Counted from the stretch's first letter, positions 28,248 to 37,902 are shown. The stretch is 64,000 nucleotides of DNA from Bacteroidota bacterium (GCA_016712665.1 JADJQP010000002.1:248001-312000); one strand, 5' to 3'. Notes: generated by a model not told the origin, from the sequence alone. Translations and numbers: made by a program.

Positions 28248-30383
28248 TTATTGAATCACTAATTTTTTGGTTGCTTTTTTACCATCCATTTCGATGTTTA
28301 CAAAATAGATTCCTTTTTGAGTAAACACTTCAGCAGGTATTTCAAGCGTATTGATGCTACCTGAATTCACTTTTTGAGTGAATGCGGCAACCTTTGCTCC
28401 CATTAAATTTGTAATAAGTACGTGCACTTGATTGGTAGAGGCTGTATTGATTTGGATGTTTGCAAAATTGTTAGCAGGGTTTGGTACAATTTCAAATTCG
28501 AATCCGGTAGCATTTACATTCTTCACAGAAACCGGCGTGGAATTGATTTCAAAATTATCTAAATACACATTGTTTGACAAATCACCCGGTCTGTATCTTA
28601 ATTTAAAGAAGGTACTGCTTGTAAGCGCTGCCTGTGGTAAAGCAAAACTTTTAGGTGCCCACACAGCGGTTGCAAAAGAAGGATCAAACTCAGCAGCAAT
28701 CGTTCCATTATTGATGATGCCTGTTTTAGACAACTTTACTAAATTAACCCAACTAGCACCACAATTGATTGAATATTGAATTACCAAAGAGTCGTCCATA
28801 TCTGCATTGATGCTGGCGCGGGTAGCTCCTGCTAATAAGAAATTCAAATATGCATTGTTAACAGACAAACCTGTCAAATCATACGCTTCGGTAATCAATT
28901 CATCCACATCTCCTTTTGCAGAACCGATGGTACTTTGCGGAAATGGTCTATCATCAAACGCGTGATATCTGATACATTTGGTACCGGAATATCCACCCCA
29001 TGGGTAATGTTCCCATTTAAAATTATTGTGGTAATAATTGAAATTCGCCCAATTGGTATTGAAAGCGGTTTCATCTTCAAAGGAGTTAATTTGTCCGGTT
29101 ACTACCTTTCCGATTGGATCGGCCACAAAAATATAATTGTTTTTTACAGTGGTACCGCTACCGGCATTTGAAGTAGCTTGAAGAGTGATATTTTTCCAAC
29201 CTACCGTGGCAAAGGAAGCAGAAGCAGAAGCTAGCGTTGTAGATGTAGCAGGAGTTCCGTCAGCAGTAAAATCCCACAAAGAAGCCGTCATGGTGGTGTC
29301 GTTAAAACTTTTGTTTGTAAAATTTACACTAGTTCCTTTGCAGGTAAATTGTCTGTTCACATTAAAATCAGCCTTTGGCGCACAATCTTGCACGGGACCA
29401 TCCACACCAGCAAATGCAAGGGACTGTGCACTGTAAAGCGAACTTCTTTGTGCAATCGGAGAGGTTAAAGCGGAAAGCATCCGATCTTTTTGCCCAAGGG
29501 TAAACATCTGCGCAGTACAAAATGAATAATCCATTACATTTTGTACATTTTCAATTACAGGGGCGTTGCAGGTGGAATCATACAAGTTTCCACAATTGTC
29601 ATGCCCTTTGGTTTGCGGCGTATCTAGAACGCCATCATCGCCACACGCTACCTTCGGTTGGTTGGTGCCCCCCCAGGTATGATCAAGATTTAATACATGT
29701 CCTGTTTCGTGTGTTAAGGTACGTCCGAGAAATGCCTGACCCGTACCGATTGTTCCCACACAATTTGATTTCACAATCACACCATCATAGAAAAATAAAT
29801 TTTGAGCAGTTGCAGGTTTGTATGCATAGGCAAGCACATTCTGGTCGCCAACTAAATCATTAATTACCCAAATATTATAGTAAACGCTTCGATTCCACGG
29901 ATTTAATTTGGATTGGTCGTTAGCGCCATTGGTTTTGTAATTGTGTATACGATCAATACCGTTTGTGCAATTGCCTTCAGGATCCTTATTTGCCAATCTA
30001 AATTCAATACCCACATTTGCAATCAATGGTTTAAACACCGGAATAATACCGGATGTATCGGCATTTTTCTTTTGAAAATACTTATTTAGGGTTTTCATTT
30101 CATCATAAATTTGAGCATCTGAAATATTTTCAGCGCCATAGTTATGTATTACGTGAAAAACCACCGGGATGATATAGTTGCCGGCCCTATTTTTTTCAAG
30201 ATTTTTCACATCGAGTCCGTTCAAATAGGCATCTGCTTGCGCAATTTGGGCCTTCAATTCAGGATACTTCTCTAAAACGGCTTGATGAGCATGTAATACT
30301 CCGCAAGGTTCACTCTGTGCATTTGCTACATTTTGCAAGGTCACAACTGCTAGCATTGAAAGTAGCGTTCTTTTGATATTCAT
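28248..30383 (-). CDS. Secreted pappalysin-like (M43) zinc metalloprotease B with T9SS type A domain
   Basis: About 711 residues from ATG 30383 (MNIKRTLLSMLAVVTLQNVANAQ, signal peptide). Domains in order: propeptide, M43 catalytic domain with LTHETGHVLNLDHTWGG (zinc-binding HEXXH plus His) and VMDYSFCTAQMFT, PKD-like domain, a carbohydrate- or lectin-like domain (SFEDETAFNTNWANFNYY), and a type A sorting domain (EIVPNPANNFANIQIN ... GIYFVNIEMDGKKATKKLVI). It is a secreted, surface-delivered protease of the cytophagalysin/ulilysin type. It is a tandem paralogue of the gene just downstream; the C-terminal two thirds are almost identical in DNA, while the catalytic domain and signal peptide differ more. 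That suggests recent duplication with partial gene conversion. Confidence 0.9.
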   Translation of the reverse strand: MNIKRTLLSMLAVVTLQNVANAQSEPCGVLHAHQAVLEKYPELKAQIAQADAYLNGLDVKNLEKNRAGNYIIPVVFHVIHNYGAENISDAQIYDEMKTLNKYFQKKNADTSGIIPVFKPLIANVGIEFRLANKDPEGNCTNGIDRIHNYKTNGANDQSKLNPWNRSVYYNIWVINDLVGDQNVLAYAYKPATAQNLFFYDGVIVKSNCVGTIGTGQAFLGRTLTHETGHVLNLDHTWGGTNQPKVACGDDGVLDTPQTKGHDNCGNLYDSTCNAPVIENVQNVMDYSFCTAQMFTLGQKDRMLSALTSPIAQRSSLYSAQSLAFAGVDGPVQDCAPKADFNVNRQFTCKGTSVNFTNKSFNDTTMTASLWDFTADGTPATSTTLASASASFATVGWKNITLQATSNAGSGTTVKNNYIFVADPIGKVVTGQINSFEDETAFNTNWANFNYYHNNFKWEHYPWGGYSGTKCIRYHAFDDRPFPQSTIGSAKGDVDELITEAYDLTGLSVNNAYLNFLLAGATRASINADMDDSLVIQYSINCGASWVNLVKLSKTGIINNGTIAAEFDPSFATAVWAPKSFALPQAALTSSTFFKLRYRPGDLSNNVYLDNFEINSTPVSVKNVNATGFEFEIVPNPANNFANIQINTASTNQVHVLITNLMGAKVAAFTQKVNSGSINTLEIPAEVFTQKGIYFVNIEMDGKKATKKLVIQ

Positions 30384-30427
30384 ATTGTAATAGAATTTAA
30401 TGGTTTTCAAAATAAAAGATAGTGTAG

Positions 30428-30455
30428 CAAATTTAATAATTAAATCTATTTCAAA
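30428..30455 (-). promoter_or_regulatory. Promoter of pappalysin-like gene B
   Basis: Minus-strand -7 box TAAATTTG (30428-30435) with a -33 TTTG (30452-30455). The 16-base spacer is slightly short for Bacteroidota. Confidence 0.4.
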
Positions 30456-30536
30456 AAAAATAATTTATAGCAACATCCGCAGGTGCCACGCCATTAATTA
30501 GTCAAAATAAGCAATTTCTGCGTCCAAAAACGCTGC

Positions 30537-33371
30537 TTAGGATAATTCGAGTTTTAGAAAGGCACCGGTAATGCTTGCTTTAACTTTTACAATTTGCTCA
30601 GGTGTTCCTTCAGCTACGATATAACCGCCTCGATTGCCTCCTTCCGGTCCGATGTCGATGATATGATCTGCTACCTTTACCACATCTAAATTATGTTCGA
30701 TAATCAGTACCGTATTGCCCCGATCGGTCAACTTTTGTAAAACGGTCAATAACATCTCAATATCCTGAAAATGAAGACCGGTAGTAGGTTCGTCTAAAAT
30801 ATAGATGGTTTTCCCTGTATCTTTTTTAGATAGTTCGGTGGCTAGTTTAACACGTTGGGCTTCGCCGCCGCTAAGGGTTACAGCACTTTGCCCCAAGGAG
30901 ATATAACCCAGTCCCACATCTTGCAAGGTTTTTACTTTACGATACAGAGATGGAATCTGATTAAAAAATTCGGTTGCCTCCACAACGGTCATTTCCAAAA
31001 TATCTGAAATCGATTTCCCTCTATATCGTATTTCAAGGGTTTCGGCATTAAATCGTTTGCCGTTGCACCGTTCGCAAGGTACATGCACATCCGGCAAAAA
31101 ATTCATTACGATGGTCTTGATTCCGGCACCTTCGCAGGTTTCACAACGACCACCTTTTACATTAAATGAAAAGCGGCCCGGTTTGTACCCTCTTATTTTG
31201 GCTTCAGGTATGGTAGAAAAAAGTTGTCGCACATCATTGAAAAAATTGCAATATGTAGCCGGATTGCTTCTGGGTGTACGACCAATGGGTGACTGGTCAA
31301 TTTCAATCACTTTATCAATCAATTCCAGTCCTTTTACCGATTTATAAGCAAGGGGTTGTGTTTTACTTTTATAGACATATTGCGAAAGAATGGGATACAA
31401 GGTTTCATTGATAAGGGTTGATTTGCCGCTACCAGAAACTCCTGTGATACAAACCATTTTACCTAGTGGAATTTTGACCTGTACATTTTTCAAATTATTT
31501 CCGCTGGCTCCTTTCAGTTCAATAAAACCACCGGAACCTTTTCTTCTTTCCCTTGGAATGTCAATGCTTTTTGTTCCATTTAAAAAATTAGCGGTTGGGG
31601 TATCTCTTTTTAAAAAAGAAGCGGGGGCGCCTTCGCTAACAATTTCGCCACCAAATTTTCCGGCCCCTGGTCCGATATCAATTAAATGATCGGAACATAG
31701 CATGATATCCTTATCATGTTCCACCACTATGACTGTATTGCCTACATCGCGCAAATTTTTTAGGGCATGAATCAATCGCTGATTATCGCGTTGATGCAAT
31801 CCGATACTTGGCTCATCAAGGATATAGGTAATGCCTTTGAGTTTAGACCCAATTTGTGTTGCCAGTCGAATTCGTTGGCTTTCGCCGCCACTCAAGGTAC
31901 GTGAGGTTCTGTTTAAGGTTAAATAGTCGAGACCCACCTCCAGCAGAAAGTTCAGTCTTTCATTGATTTCCTTTACAATTTCTGCTGCAATAATATTTTG
32001 TTTTTTATCCAATCTGGTTTCAATTCCTTCAAACCATTGTACCAATTCGTTTAAATTCAATTGACTCAGCTCGGCAATATTCTTGTCATCAATTTTAAAC
32101 CACAAGCTTTCTTTACGGAGTCTGCTTCCTTCGCAGGTAGGACAGGCACTGATTATCATAAATTTTTCGGCCCATTGTTTTACATAATCGCTACCCGTAT
32201 CGTTAAACCAACGGATCACCATATTTACAATACCCTCAAATTGGGTTTGGTAGATGGTGGAGCTCTCATCAAAGTCGATATGCATATCCACTTTTGCTTC
32301 TTCGCTACCCCAAAGTATCACATTCATGGCAGTATCGCTAAGGGTACTCAGTGGCTTATTGACATCAAATTTATATTTTGAGGAAAGAGCTTTTATTTGT
32401 TGAAAAATAAAGGTATCTCTTGCCAATCCAAGCGGAACAATACCCCCATCGGCAATGCTGATACGTTTATCGGGAATTACCGATTCCATATCGATTTGAT
32501 AAACGGTTCCAAGGCCTTTACATTGCGGACAGGCACCATAGGGTGAGTTAAACGAAAAGGCATTGGGTGAAGGTTCGTCGTAACTTAAGCCTGTGTCTTG
32601 ACACATCAATTGCTTGGATAATAAAATGGCCTTTGCTTGTTGTTTACTACCCTCTTCATGTTTTAGAATAAGAAGTTGGTCATTGCCATGCTTCAGAGCG
32701 CTTTGTACGCTTTCGAGCAGGCGATGTCGGGAGGCGGTATCCACTTTAAGCCGATCGATTACAATTTCGATATCATGAATTTTGTATCGATCCACCTGCA
32801 TTTTTTCTTTGAGTTCTGTCAGTTCTCCATCAATGCGAACCCTCAAAAATCCTTGTTTGCGTAATTGTTCAAACAATTCGCGGTAGTGTCCTTTACGTCC
32901 CTTCACTACCGGGGAGAGAATAATAATTTTTTCACCTTCAAAATGCTCATACAGGTGATTGATCATTTCCTCTTCGCTATACCGTATCATCTTTTTTCCG
33001 GTATTGTAACTATAGGCCTCCCCTGCCCTGGCAAAAAGCAAGCGCAAGAAATCGTAAATTTCCGTGACCGTTCCTACCGTAGAGCGTGGGCTTTTATTAG
33101 TCGTTTTTTGTTCAATCGCTATTACCGGCGAAAGTCCATCCACCTTATCAACATCCGGTCGTTCCAAATTACCGATAAACTGTCGGGCATAGGCTGAAAA
33201 ACTCTCCATATATCGCCGTTGTCCTTCGGCATGAATGGTATCGAAGGCCAGTGACGACTTGCCGCTACCACTAATACCGGTGATGACGGTCAGTTTATTT
33301 TTAGGGATGGAAACATTAATATTTTTTAAATTATGTTCGCGTGCTCCTACTACTTCGATATTGGGGTTCAT
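30537..33371 (-). CDS. uvrA: Excinuclease ABC subunit A
   Basis: 944 residues, the standard length. There are two ABC ATPase modules: Walker A GISGSGKSSLAFD near the N-terminus and GVSGSGKSTLINE in the second half, with signatures LSGGESQRIRLA and LSGGEAQRVKLA. Zinc-finger cysteines are CPQCKGLG, CPTCEGSR, CETCEGAG and CERCNGKRF. UvrA scans DNA for damage with UvrB in nucleotide excision repair. Monocistronic here; the gene is intact despite its length, so the density of frame errors in the window is not uniform. Confidence 0.98.
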   Translation of the reverse strand: MNPNIEVVGAREHNLKNINVSIPKNKLTVITGISGSGKSSLAFDTIHAEGQRRYMESFSAYARQFIGNLERPDVDKVDGLSPVIAIEQKTTNKSPRSTVGTVTEIYDFLRLLFARAGEAYSYNTGKKMIRYSEEEMINHLYEHFEGEKIIILSPVVKGRKGHYRELFEQLRKQGFLRVRIDGELTELKEKMQVDRYKIHDIEIVIDRLKVDTASRHRLLESVQSALKHGNDQLLILKHEEGSKQQAKAILLSKQLMCQDTGLSYDEPSPNAFSFNSPYGACPQCKGLGTVYQIDMESVIPDKRISIADGGIVPLGLARDTFIFQQIKALSSKYKFDVNKPLSTLSDTAMNVILWGSEEAKVDMHIDFDESSTIYQTQFEGIVNMVIRWFNDTGSDYVKQWAEKFMIISACPTCEGSRLRKESLWFKIDDKNIAELSQLNLNELVQWFEGIETRLDKKQNIIAAEIVKEINERLNFLLEVGLDYLTLNRTSRTLSGGESQRIRLATQIGSKLKGITYILDEPSIGLHQRDNQRLIHALKNLRDVGNTVIVVEHDKDIMLCSDHLIDIGPGAGKFGGEIVSEGAPASFLKRDTPTANFLNGTKSIDIPRERRKGSGGFIELKGASGNNLKNVQVKIPLGKMVCITGVSGSGKSTLINETLYPILSQYVYKSKTQPLAYKSVKGLELIDKVIEIDQSPIGRTPRSNPATYCNFFNDVRQLFSTIPEAKIRGYKPGRFSFNVKGGRCETCEGAGIKTIVMNFLPDVHVPCERCNGKRFNAETLEIRYRGKSISDILEMTVVEATEFFNQIPSLYRKVKTLQDVGLGYISLGQSAVTLSGGEAQRVKLATELSKKDTGKTIYILDEPTTGLHFQDIEMLLTVLQKLTDRGNTVLIIEHNLDVVKVADHIIDIGPEGGNRGGYIVAEGTPEQIVKVKASITGAFLKLELS

Positions 33372-33477
33372 GAATTACTAAAAATACAGATTGAATATTT
33401 TGGCAAAGTAAGCATGAAAATGATGAATGGAAAAATAAGGTTTTTAAAAAGCAAAAAATAGTAAAACCCCACTGCGA

Positions 33478-33990
33478 TTATTTAAGCATGGGAAAATAAG
33501 ATCGAATAAAATCAGTATCAGCAAAGGCAAATGGATACCGGGACGTTTCAACATAAATCCGCCGCCTACAAGAAAAGGAGCGGTTAATTTGATTTAGTGC
33601 TTTAACACTTAAACTTACTTTCCCGGTATTAAAATTAGTAAAATTATGACTTAGGTAAAATCTATTGGTTGGCAAGGTTAATCTATTGTCCAATACAAAT
33701 TCACTCTAGCTAATCTTTTTGGAATTCGCATACTCAGAATAGGCACAAACTGCAAATCGCTGAATATTTTTACGTTTTACTTTAAACGTAAAAATACCAT
33801 AATCATCGGCAAAAATGATTTGTTTATCAATTCCTTTTCTATTGACAAGTGCCACTTTTTGATTTGGAATAAAATAACCCATGCTATCCACCACCGTTCC
33901 TGTAAGTAGCCTATAATGGTTATTCTTTTTGGCAAAGACCATCACAGAATAAAATAGTATTAAAAATAAAATGAGACGTTTTTTACTCAT
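33478..33990 (-). pseudogene. Small secreted protein with carboxypeptidase-regulatory-like fold, in-frame TAG
   Basis: A single frame of about 170 residues is interrupted by TAG at 33706-33708. Before the stop: signal peptide MSKKRLILFLILFYSVMVFA and a beta-sandwich-like segment RLLTGTVVDSMGYFIPNQKV ... DDYGIFTFKVKRKN, the look of a CarboxypepD_reg-like domain. After the stop the same frame remains open and protein-like (SEFVLDNRLTLPTNRFYL ... NFNTGKVSLSVKAL) to 33478. It is either one gene with a point nonsense change or error, or a 94-residue protein with an accidental open frame behind it. I favour the first. The next upstream gene is a T9SS protein 17 bases away. Confidence 0.5.
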
Positions 33991-34006
33991 CTGATAAAAA
34001 TACGAT

Positions 34007-34993
34007 TTAATTTTTATTCAACACACCGCTATACGCTTTGCCGTCAAAATAGGCTTTATAATAATATATGCCATTACTATAGGCGCTTAAATCGATTGTA
34101 GTACTTAATGCTTGCTCAATTATTTTCTTTCCGAAATAATTATACACTTGTAGGTTACCCCTTACATAAGCACTTGGATAGGAAATTTGAAAAACCCCTG
34201 AGGAGGAAGGATTTGGGAAAACAGGTAATTGATTGTGGGATTTAAAATCATTTGTGCTTCCAAGAAAACTTACCCACCCTTTTGAAAAATCACTGATAAT
34301 CCAGCCTGCTCTATTATTACTAATACTATCTGATTGAAATACAAACCTTATTGCGTTAATTTGGTAATTCCTTTTCTTATTAATTGGCATAGCAAAAGTA
34401 AAGTGTAATGCAGAATAATGCCAGCCATTGCTACTGCCACTCCATGCTAGCCTACCATTTTGTAAAGTATCAAAATCATTGGACCAAAAGTTTCCATCTG
34501 ATTTATAAAGGTTGCAAAAACTATAGATATTAGGAAAATTATAGGTAAGAAAAGAATCTGCAGGATACCAATTATTACCCGAATCACTTGAAAATTCTAA
34601 CCAACACCCATCAAGTAAACTATCCGTTTCGTACTTGTGCCAAAATTTTAGATAATAGCTAAACAGGCCTTGTGGATTAGGTGGTAAAAGAAAATGAAAT
34701 GCGGAATAGTTATTGATTGGATATGCAATCGCCGTGTCTGTAAATAGGGCGCATGAAGTATCCCTAATATCTGTATTGCCGAATTTAATGGTCTTTCCTT
34801 TATGAAAAATATTGTTTGGCGTGGGCTCGATTATCACATCAAAATTTGTATCACAGATAGAATAGTTAGAATCAATATAGGGAAGTAGCCATCCTGGTTG
34901 GAAAATACAACTTGAGGTATCAAGTACGGTTATCTGTGCTTTTGATTTCATACCAAAACACATTAGGAGAATAAGAAGGAATTTTGTTTTCAT
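34007..34993 (-). CDS. Secreted protein of unknown function with T9SS type A sorting domain
   Basis: 328 residues from MKTKFLLILLMCFGMKSKAQ (signal peptide; the upstream ATG at 35008 would only add five residues). The middle resembles a jelly-roll/MAM-like surface domain (FSYYLKFWHKYETDSLLDG, WLEFSSDSGNNWYP, RNYQINAIRFVFQSDS). The last ~75 residues are a type A T9SS domain: LPVFPNPSSSGVFQISYPS, LQVYNYFGKKIIEQ, YSNGIYYYKAYFDGK. It would be delivered to the cell surface. I cannot assign a ligand or an enzyme activity. It may be co-transcribed with the small gene 17 bases downstream. Confidence 0.75.
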   Translation of the reverse strand: MKTKFLLILLMCFGMKSKAQITVLDTSSCIFQPGWLLPYIDSNYSICDTNFDVIIEPTPNNIFHKGKTIKFGNTDIRDTSCALFTDTAIAYPINNYSAFHFLLPPNPQGLFSYYLKFWHKYETDSLLDGCWLEFSSDSGNNWYPADSFLTYNFPNIYSFCNLYKSDGNFWSNDFDTLQNGRLAWSGSSNGWHYSALHFTFAMPINKKRNYQINAIRFVFQSDSISNNRAGWIISDFSKGWVSFLGSTNDFKSHNQLPVFPNPSSSGVFQISYPSAYVRGNLQVYNYFGKKIIEQALSTTIDLSAYSNGIYYYKAYFDGKAYSGVLNKN

Positions 34994-35008
34994 ACAATAA
35001 AAATACAA

Positions 35009-35370
35009 AAAAATTAAAACAAGAACAAATTTACCAGCTTTGCAATCCTATGCATTGCACTCCAAACAATATAAAAATAGCATTGCATTCAAACCCTCAC
35101 TCAAGATTGTATCGGATATAAAAATTGAAAATAATAAAAATTGGGTAGCGAGTACGCTTGGCAGCTCGTGTCTAGAGGCAGGCCTGTCTGCTTATCCAAC
35201 ATGCAGGCTTTTCGTTTTAATCTGCTTCTCTATCATCTTCGGCTACCCGCTAAAGAAAAGTATGCTCCGATTCATAGAGAAAAAAAGCCTGCTTGCTGCC
35301 ATGCGATTTTATACCACTGTACGATTTAGTTCATGTCACCAATCACACGGGTATTGCGCCATTTTTTTCA
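35009..35370. other. Non-coding gap without a recognisable gene
   Basis: About 360 bases between two minus-strand genes. Plus-strand open frames here lack protein character and overlap the WG-repeat gene on the other strand. A GGGTAGC/GCTACCC pair is visible (around 35142 and 35243), but no promoter box or terminator is clear. Confidence 0.4.
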
Positions 35371-35985
35371 TTATTTCACTTCCTTCAATAGGTGTCCCCT
35401 ATTATTTAAAACATAATGTCTTTTGTCTTTTGTCCACACTTCTCTTTTATTCTGTTTCAACGCGCTCACTTTTGAAAATTCCATTCCCTGCTGATTGACA
35501 TAGCCACTTTCATAACCACCGGTCCACCACCAGTGCTCCGCGCCTTTTTCATACGCACGATGACCTCCTAATGTAAACGCTGCAAGTCCATTTTCAAAAG
35601 GTGTTGCAAAGTCATATTTTGCCGCAATCACCTTTCGTCCATTGGTATCAGCAAAACCTATTTTTTGATTCTCAACAAATCTGAATAGCCCCTCTTCTAG
35701 ATAATCCGGTCCATTGTCAAAAATGAAAGGCTTAAGGATGGTGTTTTGGTTTTGGTCAATACCAACCCATTCCCCATTTTGAAGCACAATGGCCATGTTA
35801 TAAAAAGTGTCTGTATATACCAGCGGAAATTTTGCCTGAATTCTAATTTTCCCAAACTTGTCTTTATACCCTATTAAATCTTCACCAGAAGTACTATCGG
35901 TATAGGAAACTAAATAGTCCTTCGTTTTTTGTCCATAAGAATCGTTTACAAAAAATAAAAAGGACAGTAGCAGTAAGTGTTTCAT
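35371..35985 (-). CDS. Secreted WG-repeat protein
   Basis: 204 residues; signal peptide MKHLLLLSFLFFVNDSYGQ. Repeats of the WG type are visible: LIGYKDKFGKIRIQAKF, GEWVGIDQNQNTILKPFIF, KIGFADTNGRKVIAAKYDFA, then GGYESGYVNQQGMEFSKV, each ~25-30 residues with aromatic-Gly and 'Kxxxxxxfd' endings. WG repeats make small beta structures found in many Bacteroidota secreted proteins; a role in binding is assumed, none is proven. Transcribed alone, with long non-coding DNA on both sides. Confidence 0.8.
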   Translation of the reverse strand: MKHLLLLSFLFFVNDSYGQKTKDYLVSYTDSTSGEDLIGYKDKFGKIRIQAKFPLVYTDTFYNMAIVLQNGEWVGIDQNQNTILKPFIFDNGPDYLEEGLFRFVENQKIGFADTNGRKVIAAKYDFATPFENGLAAFTLGGHRAYEKGAEHWWWTGGYESGYVNQQGMEFSKVSALKQNKREVWTKDKRHYVLNNRGHLLKEVK

Positions 35986-36440
35986 GAGAAGGGAGTAAGT
36001 ATCTCTTTTTTTATGAAGGAATTGAGATTGTATTCGCTAGGTAAATATACGAAGGGTTTATTGAATTTTATTGAATAAGAGGCAACTCAGCCTTTACTTT
36101 TTTAGCATGGATCGTGAAGGAGCTCTACGCATTTTTGTACCACTATATATTCTAAAGAACGTGCATAGTTCTGCAACCCTTTTTTTCGATGTTTCGTGTA
36201 TTTCAGGAGCCATTTTCGGCTTTAGTAGGTATTTGAAAAAGCTCCTATTTTGGCATTGAACCTAAATGTCAAGCTACCGATCGATGATTTATTTTCAATG
36301 TTCGGTAGCTCGATAAATTCATTTCCAACTCAATGTGCAAACTGTTCACGGTATGCCATATTACTTTTCAGAAAAGGTTTTTAGCCGGTTCAAAATTTTA
36401 TGGCTACCTAAAATAGATGGTTCCTAATTTTTCAACGGTT
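35986..36440. other. Non-coding gap with one inverted repeat
   Basis: No gene seen in 455 bases; a 62-codon plus-strand frame at 36071 has no supporting features. AGCTACCGA (36272-36280) pairs with TCGGTAGCT (36302-36310), but it is not followed by a T tract. Confidence 0.35.
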
Positions 36441-36811
36441 TTAATTTACTGAATGTAGTGCGATTCTATTTCCTTCCGTGTCGATAAATTGTGCCATAAA
36501 GCCGTTTGCACCAATAGCCGTTTTAGGCATACTTATTTTTCCACCTGCATCTTCCACCTTTGACAGGGGAATACTTAAATCGTCTCCTCCATTTAGATAC
36601 ACTATTGTTCCTTTTGTTGAGGGTTCAAATCCATCTCCTTGTACAATTCCTCCACCAACGCCACCGTTTTGCATATCAGCAGGCAACATTCCATATTTGT
36701 ATTGGGGATGTGGCATTTCCATAATAGCTGCACCATACAATGCTTCATAAAAAGTTTTGCTCTAGCGAAATCAGTTACAGGGATTTCGAACCAATTAATC
36801 GAATTTGTCAT
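36441..36811 (-). pseudogene. VOC (glyoxalase/bleomycin-resistance fold) protein, one frameshift
   Basis: The repaired product is about 123 residues: MTNSINWFEIPVTDFARAK, then TFYEALYGAAIMEMPHPQYK and on to AQFIDTEGNRIALHSVN. These are the paired beta-alpha-beta-beta-beta modules of VOC proteins, with the closing 'D.EGN.I.LH' metal-side strand. The frame breaks at a T4 run (36755-36758; A4 on the coding strand), where one more base restores RAKTFYEALYG. VOC proteins range from resistance factors to lyases; the substrate is unknown. It is divergent from an HxlR regulator, with overlapping promoters in the 86-base gap, so it is probably that regulator's target. Confidence 0.75.
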
Positions 36812-36837
36812 TCTTTTTTATTTTATTTTGTGAACTG

Positions 36838-36867
36838 CAAATATATAAAACCAATTTAATTTTGCAA
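36838..36867 (-). promoter_or_regulatory. Promoter of the VOC gene
   Basis: Minus-strand -7 box TATATTTG (36838-36845) and -33 TTG (36865-36867) with a 19-base spacer, the ideal Bacteroidota arrangement. It overlaps the opposing promoter box. Confidence 0.6.
36857..36864 (+). promoter_or_regulatory. -7 box of the HxlR regulator gene
   Basis: TAATTTTG fits TAnnTTTG, 33 bases before the ATG. It sits inside the spacer of the opposing VOC promoter, so a regulator bound here could affect both genes. Confidence 0.45.
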
Positions 36868-36897
36868 GTGGTTTTTTAATTCTATTATTTTTACATT

Positions 36898-37320
36898 ATG
36901 AAACAGATAAAAAGAAAGTCGGATTGTCCAATAAATTTTGCCTTGGAAATATTCGGTGATAGATGGACATTTTTAATCGTTAGAGATTTAATGTTTAAGG
37001 GCAAACACTTTTATGGTGAATTCCTACAATCTGAAGAAGGAATTGCAACCAATATTCTCTCTGACCGATTGTCGCTGTTAGAAGGTAATGGAATCATCAA
37101 GCGGTCAGGGGACCCTGGGCACAAACAAAAAATAAGGTACCGTCTTACTAAAAAAGGAATTGATTTAGTTCCCTTGTTGGTTGAGTTCATTATGTGGTCA
37201 GCCAAATATGATAAAGATTCTGCGGTAGATTTGACTTTTGTAAAAACGGTCAAAAAAGATAAAGCCAGAATGATTGCGGATATTTGCAAAGGACTGCTCG
37301 AAGCGTTGCAGGACCAATAA
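36898..37320 (+). CDS. HxlR-family winged-helix transcriptional regulator
   Basis: 140 residues. The N-terminal RKSDCPINFALEIFGDRWTF is the HxlR signature, with a redox-type Cys9. The winged helix continues LIVRDLMFKGKHFYGEFLQS, ATNILSDRLSLLEGNGIIKR (recognition helix) and IRYRLTKKGIDLVPLLVE (wing). The C-terminus is an extra helix longer than the minimal ~110-residue family form. HxlR proteins respond to aldehydes, quinones or oxidants and often control adjacent oxidoreductase or VOC genes. The divergent VOC gene 86 bases away fits that. Confidence 0.88.
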   Translation: MKQIKRKSDCPINFALEIFGDRWTFLIVRDLMFKGKHFYGEFLQSEEGIATNILSDRLSLLEGNGIIKRSGDPGHKQKIRYRLTKKGIDLVPLLVEFIMWSAKYDKDSAVDLTFVKTVKKDKARMIADICKGLLEALQDQ

Positions 37321-37437
37321 CCTTACCAAGACCGCTCTACAAAGAATGAAAACACTATAAACAACGTAGTATCTTTACACATTTCATTTTCTATTACTTG
37401 ACTTGTTCCATTTGAGCAATGTAGTCATACCATCCAT

Positions 37438-37902
37438 TTAGTCAATTGCTTCCCAAAGCTGTACTTTATTTCCTTCTCCGTCAAGAATATGAACAAACTT
37501 ACCATAGTCATACGATTCGATTTTGTCCACTATGGTTACTCCTTCTTTTTTTAGTTCTTCAACAAGTGCTTCAAGGTTTTCCACTCGATAATTTATCATA
37601 AAATCTTTGTCAAAGTATTTTGAGTCTTGCTTAAAAGGTGTCCATTGTGTTTGGGCTTTAGTGGTACTATCTGGTTTTTCATACCATTCAAAATTGGCAC
37701 CATAAGGGTTGGTATCTAAGCCAAGGTGTTTCTGATACCATTCGGTAGTTGCTTTTGGGTCTTTGCATTTAAAAAAAACACCCCCAATTCCTGTTACTCT
37801 TTTCATTGTATGTTCGTTGTTTATAGTTGTTACTGATTTAAAAGCAAAACCGAGTAGAAAGCTTGCCGCCACTGCTACGATTATTAAAATGGGTCTATTC
37901 AT
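37438..37902 (-). CDS. Membrane-anchored VOC family protein
   Basis: 154 residues. An N-terminal membrane segment (ILIIVAVAASFLLGFAFKS) is followed by one VOC domain starting KRVTGIGGVFFKCKDPKATT and ending FVHILDGEGNKVQLWEAID; the typical motifs include WYQKHLGLD and NLEALVEELKKEG. A methionine at residue 33 (MKRVTGIG) is the normal family start, so the membrane segment is either a real anchor or an in-frame extension. Second of three VOC genes within 2.2 kb. Substrate unknown. Confidence 0.78.
   Translation of the reverse strand: MNRPILIIVAVAASFLLGFAFKSVTTINNEHTMKRVTGIGGVFFKCKDPKATTEWYQKHLGLDTNPYGANFEWYEKPDSTTKAQTQWTPFKQDSKYFDKDFMINYRVENLEALVEELKKEGVTIVDKIESYDYGKFVHILDGEGNKVQLWEAID

Noticed and set aside
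35040..35498. 152-codon plus-strand open frame
   Set aside because: It overlaps the well-supported WG-repeat gene on the other strand, and its composition (many Cys, Ser, Phe) looks like an antisense frame.
36071..36259. 62-codon plus-strand frame in the gap before the VOC gene
   Set aside because: No signal, motif or promoter box; length expected by chance in AT-rich DNA.
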